Assembly (NCBI GenBank): GCA_009823395.1
Contig: CM020507.1
Span: forward strand, 12,886,001 to 12,950,000
From: Thamnaconus septentrionalis
Lineage: Eukaryota; Chordata; Actinopteri; Tetraodontiformes; Monacanthidae
Direction: 5' to 3'
Length of the DNA stretch: 64,000 nucleotides
Shown here: piece after piece, positions 23,567 through 34,634 of the stretch
Layout: each line of letters begins with the position of its first letter
How positions within the stretch are numbered: the first letter of the stretch is position 1
Position numbers and translations under genes: made by a program
Notes under the pieces: model-generated
Seen by the model: only the letters and a program-made list of their open reading frames with translations
The model's database searches: none
What the model was told of the DNA's origin: nothing

Positions 23567-26500
23567 CTGAATATCCTGGAAAATCAGTCGGTTTTTGCGT
23601 GTTGTTGTCAAGACGCACTACACTCCCTGGAATCCCAACGTTTCCGTGGTCACAGGTGTAAGTCTTCCCGACGCACGAACGCAATGCAACGCAAGACATG
23701 TTGTTGCACGCACGGAAAAGAGATTGACAGCCTGCAGCGTAAACAGTGAAGCTAACGGTAACTAACCCTGTTATACAGCCTGTCGGTCCGCACTGCCACC
23801 CAGTTACCTTGGCGTAACAAGGCCAGTGGTGTGTGAACAGTGTGTTTGTCTGAGTGGGCATCGGGGCCCCGGTGTATGGGTTGAGCTCTCCAATGCTTTT
23901 TGTGTATGTGGGTGAGTTTCTGTGAAAGGTTGAGCTTATTTTTAGGCAAATTTTTGACAATGCGATTGAACGAATAAATAGGCTAATGCTGAGTTTCTGT
24001 TAGGTGGTTTGACGCAAATGAACAACAGTACAAAAAACAGTAAGGACAACCTGTTCTACAATTTGATTGATGAGCAAAATGGAGTAAATACGAGGTGTAG
24101 TTACATCACAGGACGGCATCAGAGAGCTCTGCGGCTGAGAAGATGGTTTGTACCAATCCTCTCATACAAACAGCCAATCACCTGCATTGTCAAAGCCAAA
24201 ACTGTCTAAACTGCCCAATCGGCCAATTGGATTGTTTCAACTCATGCTGCATTTACACAGTAGCTTTTTGCGACAGCTGTTGTCTAGTCATCGCTAGTTT
24301 TGGATGCATGAATTAGCCCGAGCATTAGCTAATGCATTAGCTATATCACTAGCAATCCTTTGAACAGGACTTCACTGTGGTGGAACAGATTCAGTACTGT
24401 GAAGAGTGTTTAAATATGATTTTGCGATGATGTCGTTGATCTTTGGTCTTCATTTTTGCCTTATTTCATCGGTGATCATGTACATTTTTTTGAAGACACT
24501 GATGCCGCATTAGAGTGCGGGTATGATAGAGCTCTGGTCTCCTTGGCCCTTTCATTGGAGTCCTCAATTGGCAAGGCTTGGCTTGAAGGACTTTGATGGA
24601 GCTACATAGCTACTGGAAGAAAAAGCAGAGGCAAACAAAACTAGCAGAGGAATATAGTGAGGATTTCTGGAAATGCCATCAGCTGGGCAAGATGTAATTA
24701 CTCTCGGTGGCATTTACCAAGTGGTTACTGTTCTTAGACTGAGGCAAAATATAATATGCAACATAAACGCACGCATGTTTTTCTATTAAAGACACAGACA
24801 GAGTTGTGGTGTTGAATAAAGAGGTGGGATGATAAACAGGTTAGAGAGAGGCTGAAAAAGAAGACGTTGGAGAAGAGAGTGGGACAGCGCCGATGAGAAT
24901 GGAAACATAAAATGAGACTGGGTGTGGGGAGGGGGCTGCTTGCCGCCCAGACCCTCTTTATGAAGTTAATAAACTGTCCAGGAGCAAAAGCATCATGGTC
25001 ATCAATCATTCCAAAATGGGAGAAGTAGGAAGGGGAGGGGGAGAGAAGTGGGACAGAGAGGGAAGGTCAAGGTCTGGAGGAGGAGTGGAGGCGTCGAGCG
25101 GACGGAAAGCGGACAGTGGAAGTGGGAAAAGTAGGCGAATGACCCAGATCTTTTCCCGACCTCGTCCTCGTTCCCTCACTCTGCGGGATGCGGCCCCATC
25201 CCGGCCCCAGGATGGCGGTGGAGAGTCGCCTTTCATGCCGGCCAGCCATGTCGAACAAATGTGAGTGAAGTCGCACGCCCAGCAGAGGTAGTTAGAGGGA
25301 GGGGCCTTGATGAGCAAGGTTATATAGCGTCCTATAGGAAGCACAAAACACAACTTCCGCACACGCTGATGAATAAGACGGAGATTCTTGCCAGCGAGCG
25401 GAGGGGAGCGGACGAAGTGGAGTGCGACGCACTAAAAATGGCTGTGAGTGATTGAAGAGCCGAATAAGAATGTCCTAGATTAAAGGCGCGAGCGTCGCAG
25501 GGAAAGACTTTCATTTCCCCCTGCAGCTACCTTTAACGGCTTCCAGAGAGAGAGTGAGGAAGAGAGAGACTCAGGGACAAAAAAAAAAACTTTTGATTCC
25601 CACACTCAGTCATTGACTCGCGTTGGCTTCATTACCGCCGCTGCTCCCTCCAATCACCCATCAAAGGGAAACCTCCTCTTTGTTTGCATGTTCGTGTCTG
25701 ATTGCGTTTGCACTTCCATCAACCTTGCTCTGTCTTCATGCTCACCTTCCTGACTCGAAGTAATTGGTTTCTATAAATCGAGGTGGCCTATCAGTTGTCT
25801 GTGTAATGAATAGGCAGAAAAGGGGGGGGAAAAAACATTGAGATTAAATCGCACATCACGCTCATCTCGGCCTCATCTCGTTTTCCGAACAAGTTTTGAG
25901 AGAGTTTTTTTTTTTTAGTGATGTCACTGTCTCATGGGGCAAACTCATTGGCTACCTTTCCCTGCTGTTGTTTAGTCATGTTCACTGAATACTTAATATT
26001 CTGAGTGAGTGCATAAGTTGGTAAAGTGCCCTGACAATGAGAAGTATTGAAGCAGCAGAAGTGTGTCCCACTGTGCTGCTCGTCCGCAAGCTAGCTGTGC
26101 CTGCTAGGTAGCTGTCAACCACACAGCTAGCTAGCATGCACATACTCGTTGGCACATTTTAATTAGGAATTAACGTTGGGATGCGAGTCTTGGTGTGATA
26201 AAGTAGTAGTAGTCTATCCACACTTGGACTTGGGATTACTTTTTTCAAAAACTCATTTTCAGCACAATCGCAAGTCTTAATTGAATTAGTAACAACGTGC
26301 CAATAAAAAGTGCCCCTTTGCTCTTCAGCAATGTAAGTAACCATTAACAAGGAATATCTTAATAATGTTGAAAAGGAGTGATCTATGATATGAAAGCTCT
26401 ACTTTGACAATAGAAACACTGAAATAGTCTAATACTTCCTGTTGTTATTGTAGGTAAGCGTTATTGCGTAACCGTTCTCGTTACTCTTTGATTTCATTTG

Positions 26501-26577
26501 ATATGCATGCCTCCCGTTTAGGCCTGTTGTTTGATCTACAATGACATAAAAAATCTTGTTTTGCGCTGGCTCCAAAA

Positions 26578-26582
<5 letters not shown>
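23567..26582 (+). other. Intron, no gene recognised
   Basis: Noncoding. It holds purine-rich patches at 24790-24930 and 25010-25135 (source of glycine/serine/arginine-rich chance frames) and T- or A-runs near 25580 and 25908. No repeat family is confidently identified. Confidence 0.5.

Positions 26583-26610
<28 letters not shown>
26583..26610 (+). repeat. Poly-T tract (28)
   Basis: A pure T run of 28 bases. Lysine-rich minus frames through it are artefacts. Confidence 0.9.
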
Positions 26611-27469
26611 GTTGAGTATCAAACAATCACAGTCTGGCTCATTGCTATCTTTGGTACGTGACACAGCTGGAAACCTCCAATGAGAAACTACCCCAGAATG
26701 AAAAGATAGGTTTTGTTTCTCCTCTAACATAAACTTTGACCTTCTATGTGGGAGACAAAAAACACAAGGATGCAACCATTTTTCGGTTGCTGAGTGTCCT
26801 GCTGCAGCCGATGCTCACCGTCGTGGGGCCGGCTTGTTTACAATGCAGACTCCGTCGCACCACCACGCTGGTGAAAAATCGTCCGAGGGCGAATGTGGAA
26901 AACAAAGTAATGTCATTAGCGTTCCCTGAGGCATTTTCTCTGGAGTGATGCCTCCAGTTAACGCAAATTGCCTCTCGTGGAGCCATGCTATTTGTGGCTC
27001 CCCTCTCCGGGCCTGTGGCCACCAGCCTGCGTTGATTCAGCCCATGAATTAATGATAATAATCAAGAAAAAAAAAAGACGGATCCTCAGTCAGAAAGAAC
27101 CCCCCACTCATCTGTCAAGTGTCAGACATGGCTCTGGCATCTTTTCTGAACCTCTTCAGAATTCCCTTTGTCATGACATGGGGGGGTGGCGAAGAGAAGA
27201 GAGATGATTAATAAATTCATGACGCGCGGCTCTCCGTCTCCCCTGGCTGCCGGCTCTCTCTCCTTCGTCTGGCCCTTTTTTGTATGATGCTCTATCAGGG
27301 CGCTGGGTCTCGTCCTCGTGGGACCAGTTTCTGCTGGTTCATTACTTGGCATACCGGAAACCAGGAAGTCCTTATGAGGCTGCTGATTCGGCCACAATGT
27401 GGTGGTGTCCGCTGAATCGGATCAGGGACTCCGAATTTTGGGAATTTGAGGGTTTGGAGGTCTCTGGAT
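26611..27469 (+). other. Intron, nothing firm recognised
   Basis: Noncoding. It has balanced composition with a few ATTA motifs near 27040-27065 and a purine patch at 27180-27210. Confidence 0.5.
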
Positions 27470-27530
27470 TCTTTGCCCTTTGTGTAAATATGTTTTTGGT
27501 TGAAAGCGCTATGCAAATATGACTGGTGCC
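27470..27530 (+). mobile_element. Possible retroposon 3' tail (GAAAGCGCTATGCAAATA)
   Basis: TTGAAAGCGCTATGCAAATA resembles the AAAGCGCTATATAAATA phrase found at the 3' end of many fish non-LTR elements. No body was recognised upstream. Confidence 0.3.
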
Positions 27531-27545
27531 GCTTGATGTCTTTTC

Positions 27546-27580
27546 TGTGTGTGTGTGTGTGTGTGTATGTGTGGGTGTGT
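27546..27580 (+). repeat. (GT)n microsatellite
   Basis: About 26 bp of GT followed by interrupted GTAT and GTGGGT units. Confidence 0.9.
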
Positions 27581-28499
27581 CTGTGAGTTCCTGCACCCAT
27601 CACAAGAGCTCACTGGCGTACGGGACAATGCGCATGTTTCCTCCCTCTGTCTGCAGATGCTGCATGAGATTGGACAAGCCCAGTCAAAGCCGTGCGGGAT
27701 AAATTTAGCTCGTGCTAACACCCTTGGAGGCCTCTTAATAATTGAGAAGGCATCTGCTCCAATTAATGTGGCCCTCTAAATGGAATCCCTATTTAAATTC
27801 TCCCTAACTGGGTCACTCTTTTACCTCACTCCCTTTCTTTTCCTCCCGCTCCCCGTGCGATGCAGCGAGGGAAGAAAATGAGCCCTCCTTCTACTTTTAA
27901 CTGGTTTTCAGGGTTTTCCGGAAACATCGTCAGGGATGTTTTGCCCGGGGTCTCCCGAGCGCACACACACACACTCACTCGCACACGCACAAGCACACAC
28001 TTGTAGACGCAGACAGAGGCAAGTTTGGACGTTTTCATCCTCCGAATGGAAAAAAGCGCATGAATCTGGAACTTCTTTGAACTTTGATTTGGTTGATAGA
28101 TTTAGCACATTCAATCAAAAATGTTGGGGGGAGGAAGAAAAAAAAGGAGTGGGCGCTTTCATTTGAGCTTATTAAGTCTGAGTAAGCAGTTACCAAAGTT
28201 GGTGATTAGTTGCTCAGCTTGCCAGCTGGAGTGAAACTAATCAAGGCGTTGACTCGAGATATGTTTGGAACTTTTTTTTTAGGCCCGTCAGTCAAAGTTG
28301 GAAAACTGGCATTTTTTTGAATGCTCAAGTTTTGATTGTGACCATCATATCTTTTTGTGGAGAAAGTGTTTGTGGCAGCCACATATTAATATATATGTGA
28401 AGCTGCATGAACGCCACAACAAACCGGCTCCCTGCGCTTGCACAACATGATGTTCTGGTTGCAGCATCATTGTAAAAGCTAGAACATTTATTTCTCTTG

Positions 28500-28504
<5 letters not shown>
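27581..28504 (+). other. Intron, candidate conserved noncoding stretch
   Basis: No gene. The stretch at 27640-27790 is repeat-free and rich in TTAATAATTGAG and CAATTAATG motifs; see findings. A short CA run lies near 27962. Confidence 0.45.

Positions 28505-28560
<56 letters not shown>
28505..28560 (+). repeat. (TA)n microsatellite
   Basis: About 50 bp of alternating TA ending in TATGTATATA. Confidence 0.95.
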
Positions 28561-29114
28561 GTCTCTGTTTTGATTTCTTGTTAAATTACTGCACAGGCGT
28601 CAGCAGGACTATTTTGTCGCTAGCATTAAGGGATGTCTTTTCACTGCCTCGTCACTGTCATTTGTTATGACACAGTGTCAATACACATCAGTCACGTCAG
28701 TCTGCTTTGCTAAATACTTCATACAGCTCCGTTCTATTTGTAAAATTGATGTGAGCGAGGAAGAATCGCCCAGTTTTTTGGCTGATTTCCAGCTCGTTGT
28801 GATTTGTTGGACGTCCGGCCTAAGATTTCGAACATCAAAGAGAAAAAAAAAATGACGGGGAAGTCTTGTCCTGTATTCAGCCGACACGAAATGAGTTGAT
28901 ACCGTGGCCTCGTCTTGACTCCTCTCTAATTCCCAGTGTACATAAGCACAGTGCTCGGAGGAAACCACACCCCCCACTTCCTGCTGCAACTCTCTCAAAG
29001 GATGCTGCACAAAGTCACAAACATCACACTGCAGTTCTCCAATTTAGGCTGACGAACTGCTTGTGTTTGTGTTGATGCATGTTGTGGGTGTTTGCATCTG
29101 TGTACGCTTATGCA

Positions 29115-29117
<3 letters not shown>
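28561..29117 (+). other. Intron, nothing recognised
   Basis: Noncoding. The 110-codon minus frame at 28678-29010 has no recognised domain and overlaps plus frames. Confidence 0.5.

Positions 29118-29154
<37 letters not shown>
29118..29154 (+). repeat. (GT)n microsatellite
   Basis: About 18 GT units. Confidence 0.95.
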
Positions 29155-29155
<1 letters not shown>

Positions 29156-29310
29156 AAGTCTAAGCGCTTGAGGGTAGTTGTGTGTTGCTAAAAATAGCTC
29201 CATGGGCCATAGCGACAGAGAGATCCAGTGTGCAGCTGGAAGCTGACTCATAGAGCTGGACACTCTGAATGTGTAACTCACTTCCTTCCACCTGTCCCAG
29301 AGCACCCCGC

Positions 29311-29348
29311 CTCCTCCTCCTCTTCCTCCTCCTCCTCCTCCTCCTCCA
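29311..29348 (+). repeat. (CTC)n trinucleotide repeat
   Basis: About 12 CTC units with one CTT interruption. It is homopyrimidine on the + strand. Confidence 0.9.
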
Positions 29349-30677
29349 CTCTTCAAACCCCCTCTCCGCTTTCTAACTGCTGCATCCAGAGAATTTACTG
29401 TCCACCCACCGGAAAGATATTTACAGCGTCCAAGCCGGACCCTCCAGTCCAGCCCGGTGTTTTACTTCTCAAACTGCATTGTTTCTGATGCTTTATGCCT
29501 CCCAGGGCAAACTTTTACTTTCTACAAACTTTCCAGGTTCTTCGCTCAGACTGGATAAGAAACTCACTTGGTCTTAAATGTCAGAGGTTAAAGATAAAAA
29601 ATTAAGTTCCAGCTCAATATGTGTCTAAAAGGAACCCTCATATGACAAAGACCTAAAAGTGTCAACGGATGGATTATTTCCGATGTCCAAGAGGCAGATG
29701 TGAACTTTATACTGTCGCTTTACTTATATTTTAATGTTCTGGACCTCATCTGACACGACAACCCTGAAACCAAAAGAGCGATTGGGCAGATATTTACATT
29801 ATTTCAGACTTTGGAGCGGCCACACAGATTTTGGATTTCTACCTGAAATAACAGACACTTCCTAAAACCACATTACCACTGTTAACTCTCAATTCAGATG
29901 TCATTGTAGGTGTGATGACACCTTTTCAAAAGAGACTTCAGCGTGAACTGGACTGCATGATAAAAATGTGTGAGAGTCACGCTGACATGCTGGTCAGGAT
30001 CAGCGGCCTGTTCAGACTGAGGTCACTTTTCCCCCTAAAACTCTGATCTGCATTGGATTTAATGAGAAGATGTGAAAGCAACCCGAATCCAATTTTACTC
30101 CATGTGACTCATACTGCCATCAAATCTTAGTCTCATAGGAGGGATTTCATTCATCTGGGCCCAGTGTGTGTACCGCCATGTAAACACTGTATGGAGGATC
30201 CACGTCTTCTTGCCAATACAGCGTTTTGGATTAAAACAAGTCAGACTTGCAAAAAAAAGAGAGAAAAAAAGACAACGGTCCAATGCAGGAATTCAAGATT
30301 CTCCTTTTAATCCATTGGTTAGTCAATAGCATAATGGAGTAAAAATATCAGTTCACCTTTTAAAATTGATCATATTTACTGTATCTATACAATAGAATTT
30401 CTGTATGCAATCTGGTTGATGTCATTAGAAAACCATGCAAGCATCGAGATCCACAGCTGCATCTTATGTAATCCTGCAGCAGCACACAAGCGCACCAGGC
30501 CGAGGCTGTTCATTAAGAGGCTGCTTGTGATCCGACCAGTTGCACCTCTGCGTGTTTCATAAGTGGCTCTCTGCTCTACTATTTTTTTTTAATGGACGTC
30601 AACCAAAGCTATGTGGAACCTTTTTTTTCTTCTTTTTAACAAATTAGCATTTATGACACATTTGGCTGTAAAAAGTT
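29349..30677 (+). other. Intron, nothing recognised
   Basis: Noncoding, AT-richer sequence without a recognised repeat family. T-runs lie at 30582 and 30622. Confidence 0.5.
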
Positions 30678-30697
30678 AAAAAAAAAAAAAAAAAAAA
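30678..30697 (+). repeat. Poly-A tract (20)
   Basis: A pure A run. Confidence 0.9.
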
Positions 30698-31217
30698 TCA
30701 GCCTACTTAGTTATGGCAGTTTACAAATGCAGCACTTGACTTAATCCACAGAATGAAGTAGTTTGGCAAGCGGAGCCGTGGCACAGCAGCTGAGAGAGGA
30801 GTCATGGCACGCAGTGGGGGAAGGTAGTCGTGCACGTGACGGGCACGCGCGAGCGAAAGAGACAGGTTAGATAAAGAGAGGGAAGAGTGAGGGGGAATAA
30901 AAATGAACCAGAGTCAAAGGTCGGGGATAGAAAAAACGAGTGAAGAAGAGAGGGGTGAGTGTGTCTGACATGAAGCTGTCTGCTCGTGTCACCGCGGGTC
31001 AGGCCTCCTCTCACCCTCCGCCCGGCCGGACTCATGCAAATGGGTGGGTGGGGAGAGGGGGAGTCCTCATCTGAATTTGTCACTCAGTCCGACGCGCCTC
31101 TCCACCACCCGCCCAATGAAACGGCAGATGGGGAAGGAGAGTGAAGCAGACGGAATATGGCCGATAAATTCAAACACGCCGTGCATTACAATGAAAAAGG
31201 CGGCTGAATTGTTGCCG
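30698..31217 (+). other. Intron with polypurine block
   Basis: Purine-rich at 30835-30960. No gene. Confidence 0.5.
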
Positions 31218-31452
31218 TTAAAGGTCCAGTGTGTAAAATTTGGCTTGATTTATGATTTTTATATTGGCAAAAGCTTAACGTGCTGCCCATAAATACATTA
31301 ATGAAAGTGTATACTCGCAATACAATAAAAGTAATTTGGTTTTCCTATCCTTCCAATGGTTCTCACACATATATAAGAATATACATAATACAATACAATA
31401 AGGGTCTTGCTCCTAGCTAGCTGCCATCTTGCGTCGCCATTTTTAAAGGGAG
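31218..31452 (+). mobile_element. TTAAAGGTCCAGTGTGTA-type teleost DNA element, 5' part
   Basis: TTAAAGGTCCAGTGTGTAAA at 31218 matches the very characteristic end of a nonautonomous DNA element widespread in percomorph fish. Downstream phrases ATATTGGCA, CATTAATGAAAGTGTAT and GCCATCTTGCGTCGCC follow its internal order. The opposite end (CACACTGGACCTTTAA-type) is absent; a tetranucleotide tract begins there instead. The starting TTAA may be the target-site copy. Confidence 0.55.
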
Positions 31453-31454
31453 GC

Positions 31455-31518
31455 TCTATCTATCTATCTACCTACCTACCTTCCTTCCTACCTACCTCCC
31501 TACCTACCCACCCACCCA
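31455..31518 (+). repeat. Compound tetranucleotide tract
   Basis: A mosaic of TATC, CTAC, TTCC, CTAC and CACC units in sequence. It looks like a tetranucleotide array that changed unit by successive point mutation and expansion. Confidence 0.9.
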
Positions 31519-31714
31519 GCATCCTCATGCAGGCCTTGTGGTTCTGTCTGTTTTTCTCTCCCCACAATATCTGTTGACCTATCAGGCGGGTTCACTATGT
31601 GTGTTTTCTCATCACTCCTCATAATGTCAATGCTAACCTGCTGCGGGAAGCGATGAAGTCAGAGCCTGAATGCCAGCACACATATATGTAACATATACAG
31701 TATATGCTGCTGCA
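31519..31714 (+). other. Intron, nothing recognised
   Basis: Spacer between a compound microsatellite and the Tc1-like fragment. TATATGTAACATATACAGTA lies at its right end. Confidence 0.5.
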
Positions 31715-31872
31715 ACATCACGGATGTGCAGCCAGCAAATCTTCTGCACCTGTGCGACGCTCTGGGAAAACCCCCCCTGGAGGAGCCTTTCCAGCACCCT
31801 GTCCAATCTGAGGAATTGTGGCAGTTAGTCGTGGAGGCAGAATGGGCTCCGACCCAGTTCGACCAGTAGCCA
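31715..31872 (+). mobile_element. Tc1-like transposase C-terminal fragment
   Basis: From ATCACGGATGTGCAGCCAGC the + strand reads DVQPANLLHLCDAL ... PFQHPVQSEELWQ and ends APTQFDQ, then TAG at 31867-31869. In the same fish Tc1-like family as the 16385-16815 relic, the transposase end reads (from memory) MDVQPTNLQQLRDA ... CFQHLVESMPRRI and then GGPTRY-stop. The order, spacing and stop position agree. About 49 codons are open in frame, but a central piece is missing and the catalytic residues are absent. It is in the opposite orientation to the first relic, so it is a separate insertion. Confidence 0.75.
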
Positions 31873-32183
31873 GTGGGCACGTGCAGCACAGGGAGCCGCG
31901 GCCGGTGTGGCCTCCACGCATCGTGTCCGCCGGACAAAGCCGCTTACCGCTCACAGCCCAGCTGAGCTCCTCGCATGATGAGCGTATAGCTGCCCCCCCT
32001 AAACACAAACCACACGCCTGTTCCAGCAATCCTCAGGGTAGTGCACTCACATACTGTGCACACACACACACCGCACAAATATTCACTTACACACCTATCC
32101 TCCCACAGCTGTGTCCCCCTTGATCATATAAGTATGCAAACTTACACTCCTCATAAAAAGCAGCTCTGCAAACCAACTTAGAG

Positions 32184-32185
<2 letters not shown>
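31873..32185 (+). other. Intron, nothing recognised
   Basis: Noncoding. The family's end (GGTGTACC ... GTGAGTG) expected just after the transposase stop is not visible. Confidence 0.5.

Positions 32186-32221
<36 letters not shown>
32186..32221 (+). repeat. (CA)n microsatellite
   Basis: About 17 CA units. Confidence 0.95.
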
Positions 32222-32223
<2 letters not shown>

Positions 32224-33424
32224 CGTGTGCAAGCACACACGCCGGTGAAAGTCAAATCATTACAGTAGTGGCAGCACTATTCCACATGAGCACCTTTTGC
32301 CATTAAAACACAGAATGGAAAGCCGGGAATGCTGGGAATTTAATGCCCGCTGTGCTTCCTTAAGGGACACTTAACACTCGCGCTGTGTTCTGAACAAAAG
32401 GCAAAGCAGTGGCGTGAAACGGGAAGCTGCTCCCACGCAAACTGACCGGCAGCTTCTTTGGCATCGTGAAATGGAGTCGGCCGTCCCCACTGGCGCCATG
32501 AGAGTAGCAGCATGTTATCGTTCGGCAGACTCACATGTGGTTGAAATGAATTTATTGAAGCTTTGAGTCGTATTTTCTTTATCATTTCACAAATTAAGCT
32601 GACAGCTGGCTAAATCAACTGGGATTCGACAGTCAGACCAAGTGCATGTTAAACTACGTGCATGTTTTCTGGCTTTGTGCATTTTTCATTCTTTGATGCC
32701 TGTAGCATCAGGTGAGGCTGGAATGTTAATCATTCTGCGCAAATTGATCAGAGCCGTCTTTCACGCCTTTGTCACTCACTGACCAAATCATATTTCAACA
32801 CACAAATGGTACAGGACGTTCAGGAGCTGAAACTCGCTGCCCTCCGCTCGGCGTCCTGGTCCTAACGGACAAAAGATTCCGCCGCACTTTCAAACCGTGT
32901 CCGACTCATCTGACTGCCGGCGCCAAGCTCGGATCTCTTGGCGAGATAAAGTTCAAGGGAGGATCGTCTGCACAAAATTCGCCGTCACTCCGGCTAATGT
33001 GGCAAGAAATTTATCAAAGCCACACAAACAGATTAAATCTGGAAATGACAGAGGACTTTGAGACAGATTGGCAAGTCAGATTGGAATTTCAAATGCAAAC
33101 CTCCTGGACTAATTAGCGTATGGTGCTTAGCAGATTGCTTTGGAAATACTCTAATCTCAAAATGAATAAGCCTCCGACGTTATTCTGCCTGTCGATTGTT
33201 GCAAAAACATGGTGCTCATGTTCCTCTCTGAACCGCTTTCAGTGGTTATTTTTAATCATGGAGCCGAGTCTCAGAGAGACAAGTGTGTATCAGATTATGT
33301 TGTAAATTATGAAATGGAGATTTTGAAGATTAGTCTCAATTTCTCCACTGAAGTCTCTCTCTTCTCTACTTGGCAACGAACCCACCCCTCCATATTTCTG
33401 CTGAATTCCCACACACTTTTTACC
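32222..33424 (+). other. Intron, candidate conserved noncoding stretch
   Basis: No gene. The 115-codon frame at 32769-33116 has no known domain and ends at TAATTAGCG. The block at 32925-33120 is repeat-free with GATAA, TTTATCA and CTAATTAG motifs, and reads more like regulatory DNA than an exon. Confidence 0.45.
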
Positions 33425-33440
33425 TTTTTTTTTTTTTTTT
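33425..33440 (+). repeat. Poly-T tract (16)
   Basis: A pure T run. Confidence 0.85.
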
Positions 33441-34096
33441 ACCCCCACTCTGCTTTCAGACTCTCTGTCTTTCTGTTTGTGTTGCTGTGAGGTGAATGCG
33501 ACCGCGGTGTTGCATGTGTGGTTTTCTCGGTGGTTACAGCACAGATTACTGGCCTGGAATTGACCTTCCCCTGAATGCTCTACTGGATAATTGGGAATCA
33601 TTAGCAAGCAGTTTCAGTAATAAAATTGCATGCGGTCTGTAGATGGTGTGGTGGAAAAAAAAAAGCCTCCCTCGCTCGTACAAATGGATTTCAGTAAGTT
33701 GAGGCTCCAACGCAGTGCCTTGTCGAAGCCATAATCACACACAGCAGCATTTCAGCTTATGCTCCATGAATAAATAACATCTATAATATTCCGTGGCTGT
33801 TGATTTAGTGCATCAGAGAGCATTATGAATATTTTTTTGTAGTACTTACACTGCGTAATGGCCCCATTACGTCTAATTCTCAATGAATTACCTCATAACC
33901 TATTATAGGTACCAATTGCATAGAAAGTGTAAGCATTTAATTTAATTAAGTGCGCTTTTCTCAGCAGTGTATTGTGTGAATTAATCATGCAGAGTCCGTC
34001 TCCATTTTTTTCGTTATTATTTGTTGTTGCCAGAGATCCACTACATCGTTTTTACTGAATTATTTTCTCCCGTCCAAGACGCAACACATTGCTTTG
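33441..34096 (+). other. Intron, strong candidate conserved noncoding element
   Basis: No coding frame. The interval at about 33730-34010 is AT-rich without simple repeats and dense in homeodomain-type cores (GCATTTAATTTAATTAAGTG, GTGAATTAATCATGCAG, AATGAATTACC) and ACTGCGTAATGG. This is the texture of developmental enhancers in large neuronal-gene introns. Conservation cannot be tested from one sequence. Confidence 0.4.
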
Positions 34097-34113
34097 TTTT
34101 TTTTTTTTTTTTT
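34097..34113 (+). repeat. Poly-T tract (17)
   Basis: A pure T run. Confidence 0.85.
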
Positions 34114-34610
34114 AAGTTTCTTTAAAAGCAGATCGTCTGTACCTTATTATTGGTCGGTTGGATGAGTTGTTTGTTACAAAACGTCCAAAGTAAAGCCGTT
34201 GTTGGTAATTTTGCTTATAGCTAATTTTTCATCCAGCCTTCAATTTCTTATTTATTTTAATGTGTTGCAGTCTCGCGTGAGCATTCAACACTCAACACTA
34301 AACTCCCAAGCCTGACAATTACACGCCTACCTTCTCAAGAGTATTTGTGAATTATTGTTTTGTTTTTGTTGCTCTTACTCTGGAAAGACTTTCACCACGA
34401 CCCACCACCGTACTTTCTTTCCATTGGCTGTTGCTGCGTTAACCATGCCTACAGTCTGTCGCTGATGTTGTGGAGCCACTGATACATTCAGAATACCAAC
34501 AGCCACACATCCTGCCACCAAGCCACCAATACATCATCATGGACACCTCTGGCGTTGCTACATACCTTACTGCAGCAATGAATAAAACAACAGCAGCTTC
34601 TGTCTTAGCA
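34114..34610 (+). other. Intron, nothing recognised
   Basis: Noncoding sequence with no recognised repeat. Confidence 0.5.
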
Positions 34611-34634
34611 TGTGTGTGTGTGTGTGTGTGTGTG
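34611..34634 (+). repeat. (TG)12 microsatellite
   Basis: A short pure TG run. Confidence 0.9.

Noticed and set aside
32769..33116. 115-codon frame as an extra exon
   Set aside because: No homology recognised and no convincing acceptor/donor pair around it; noted instead as a possible noncoding element.
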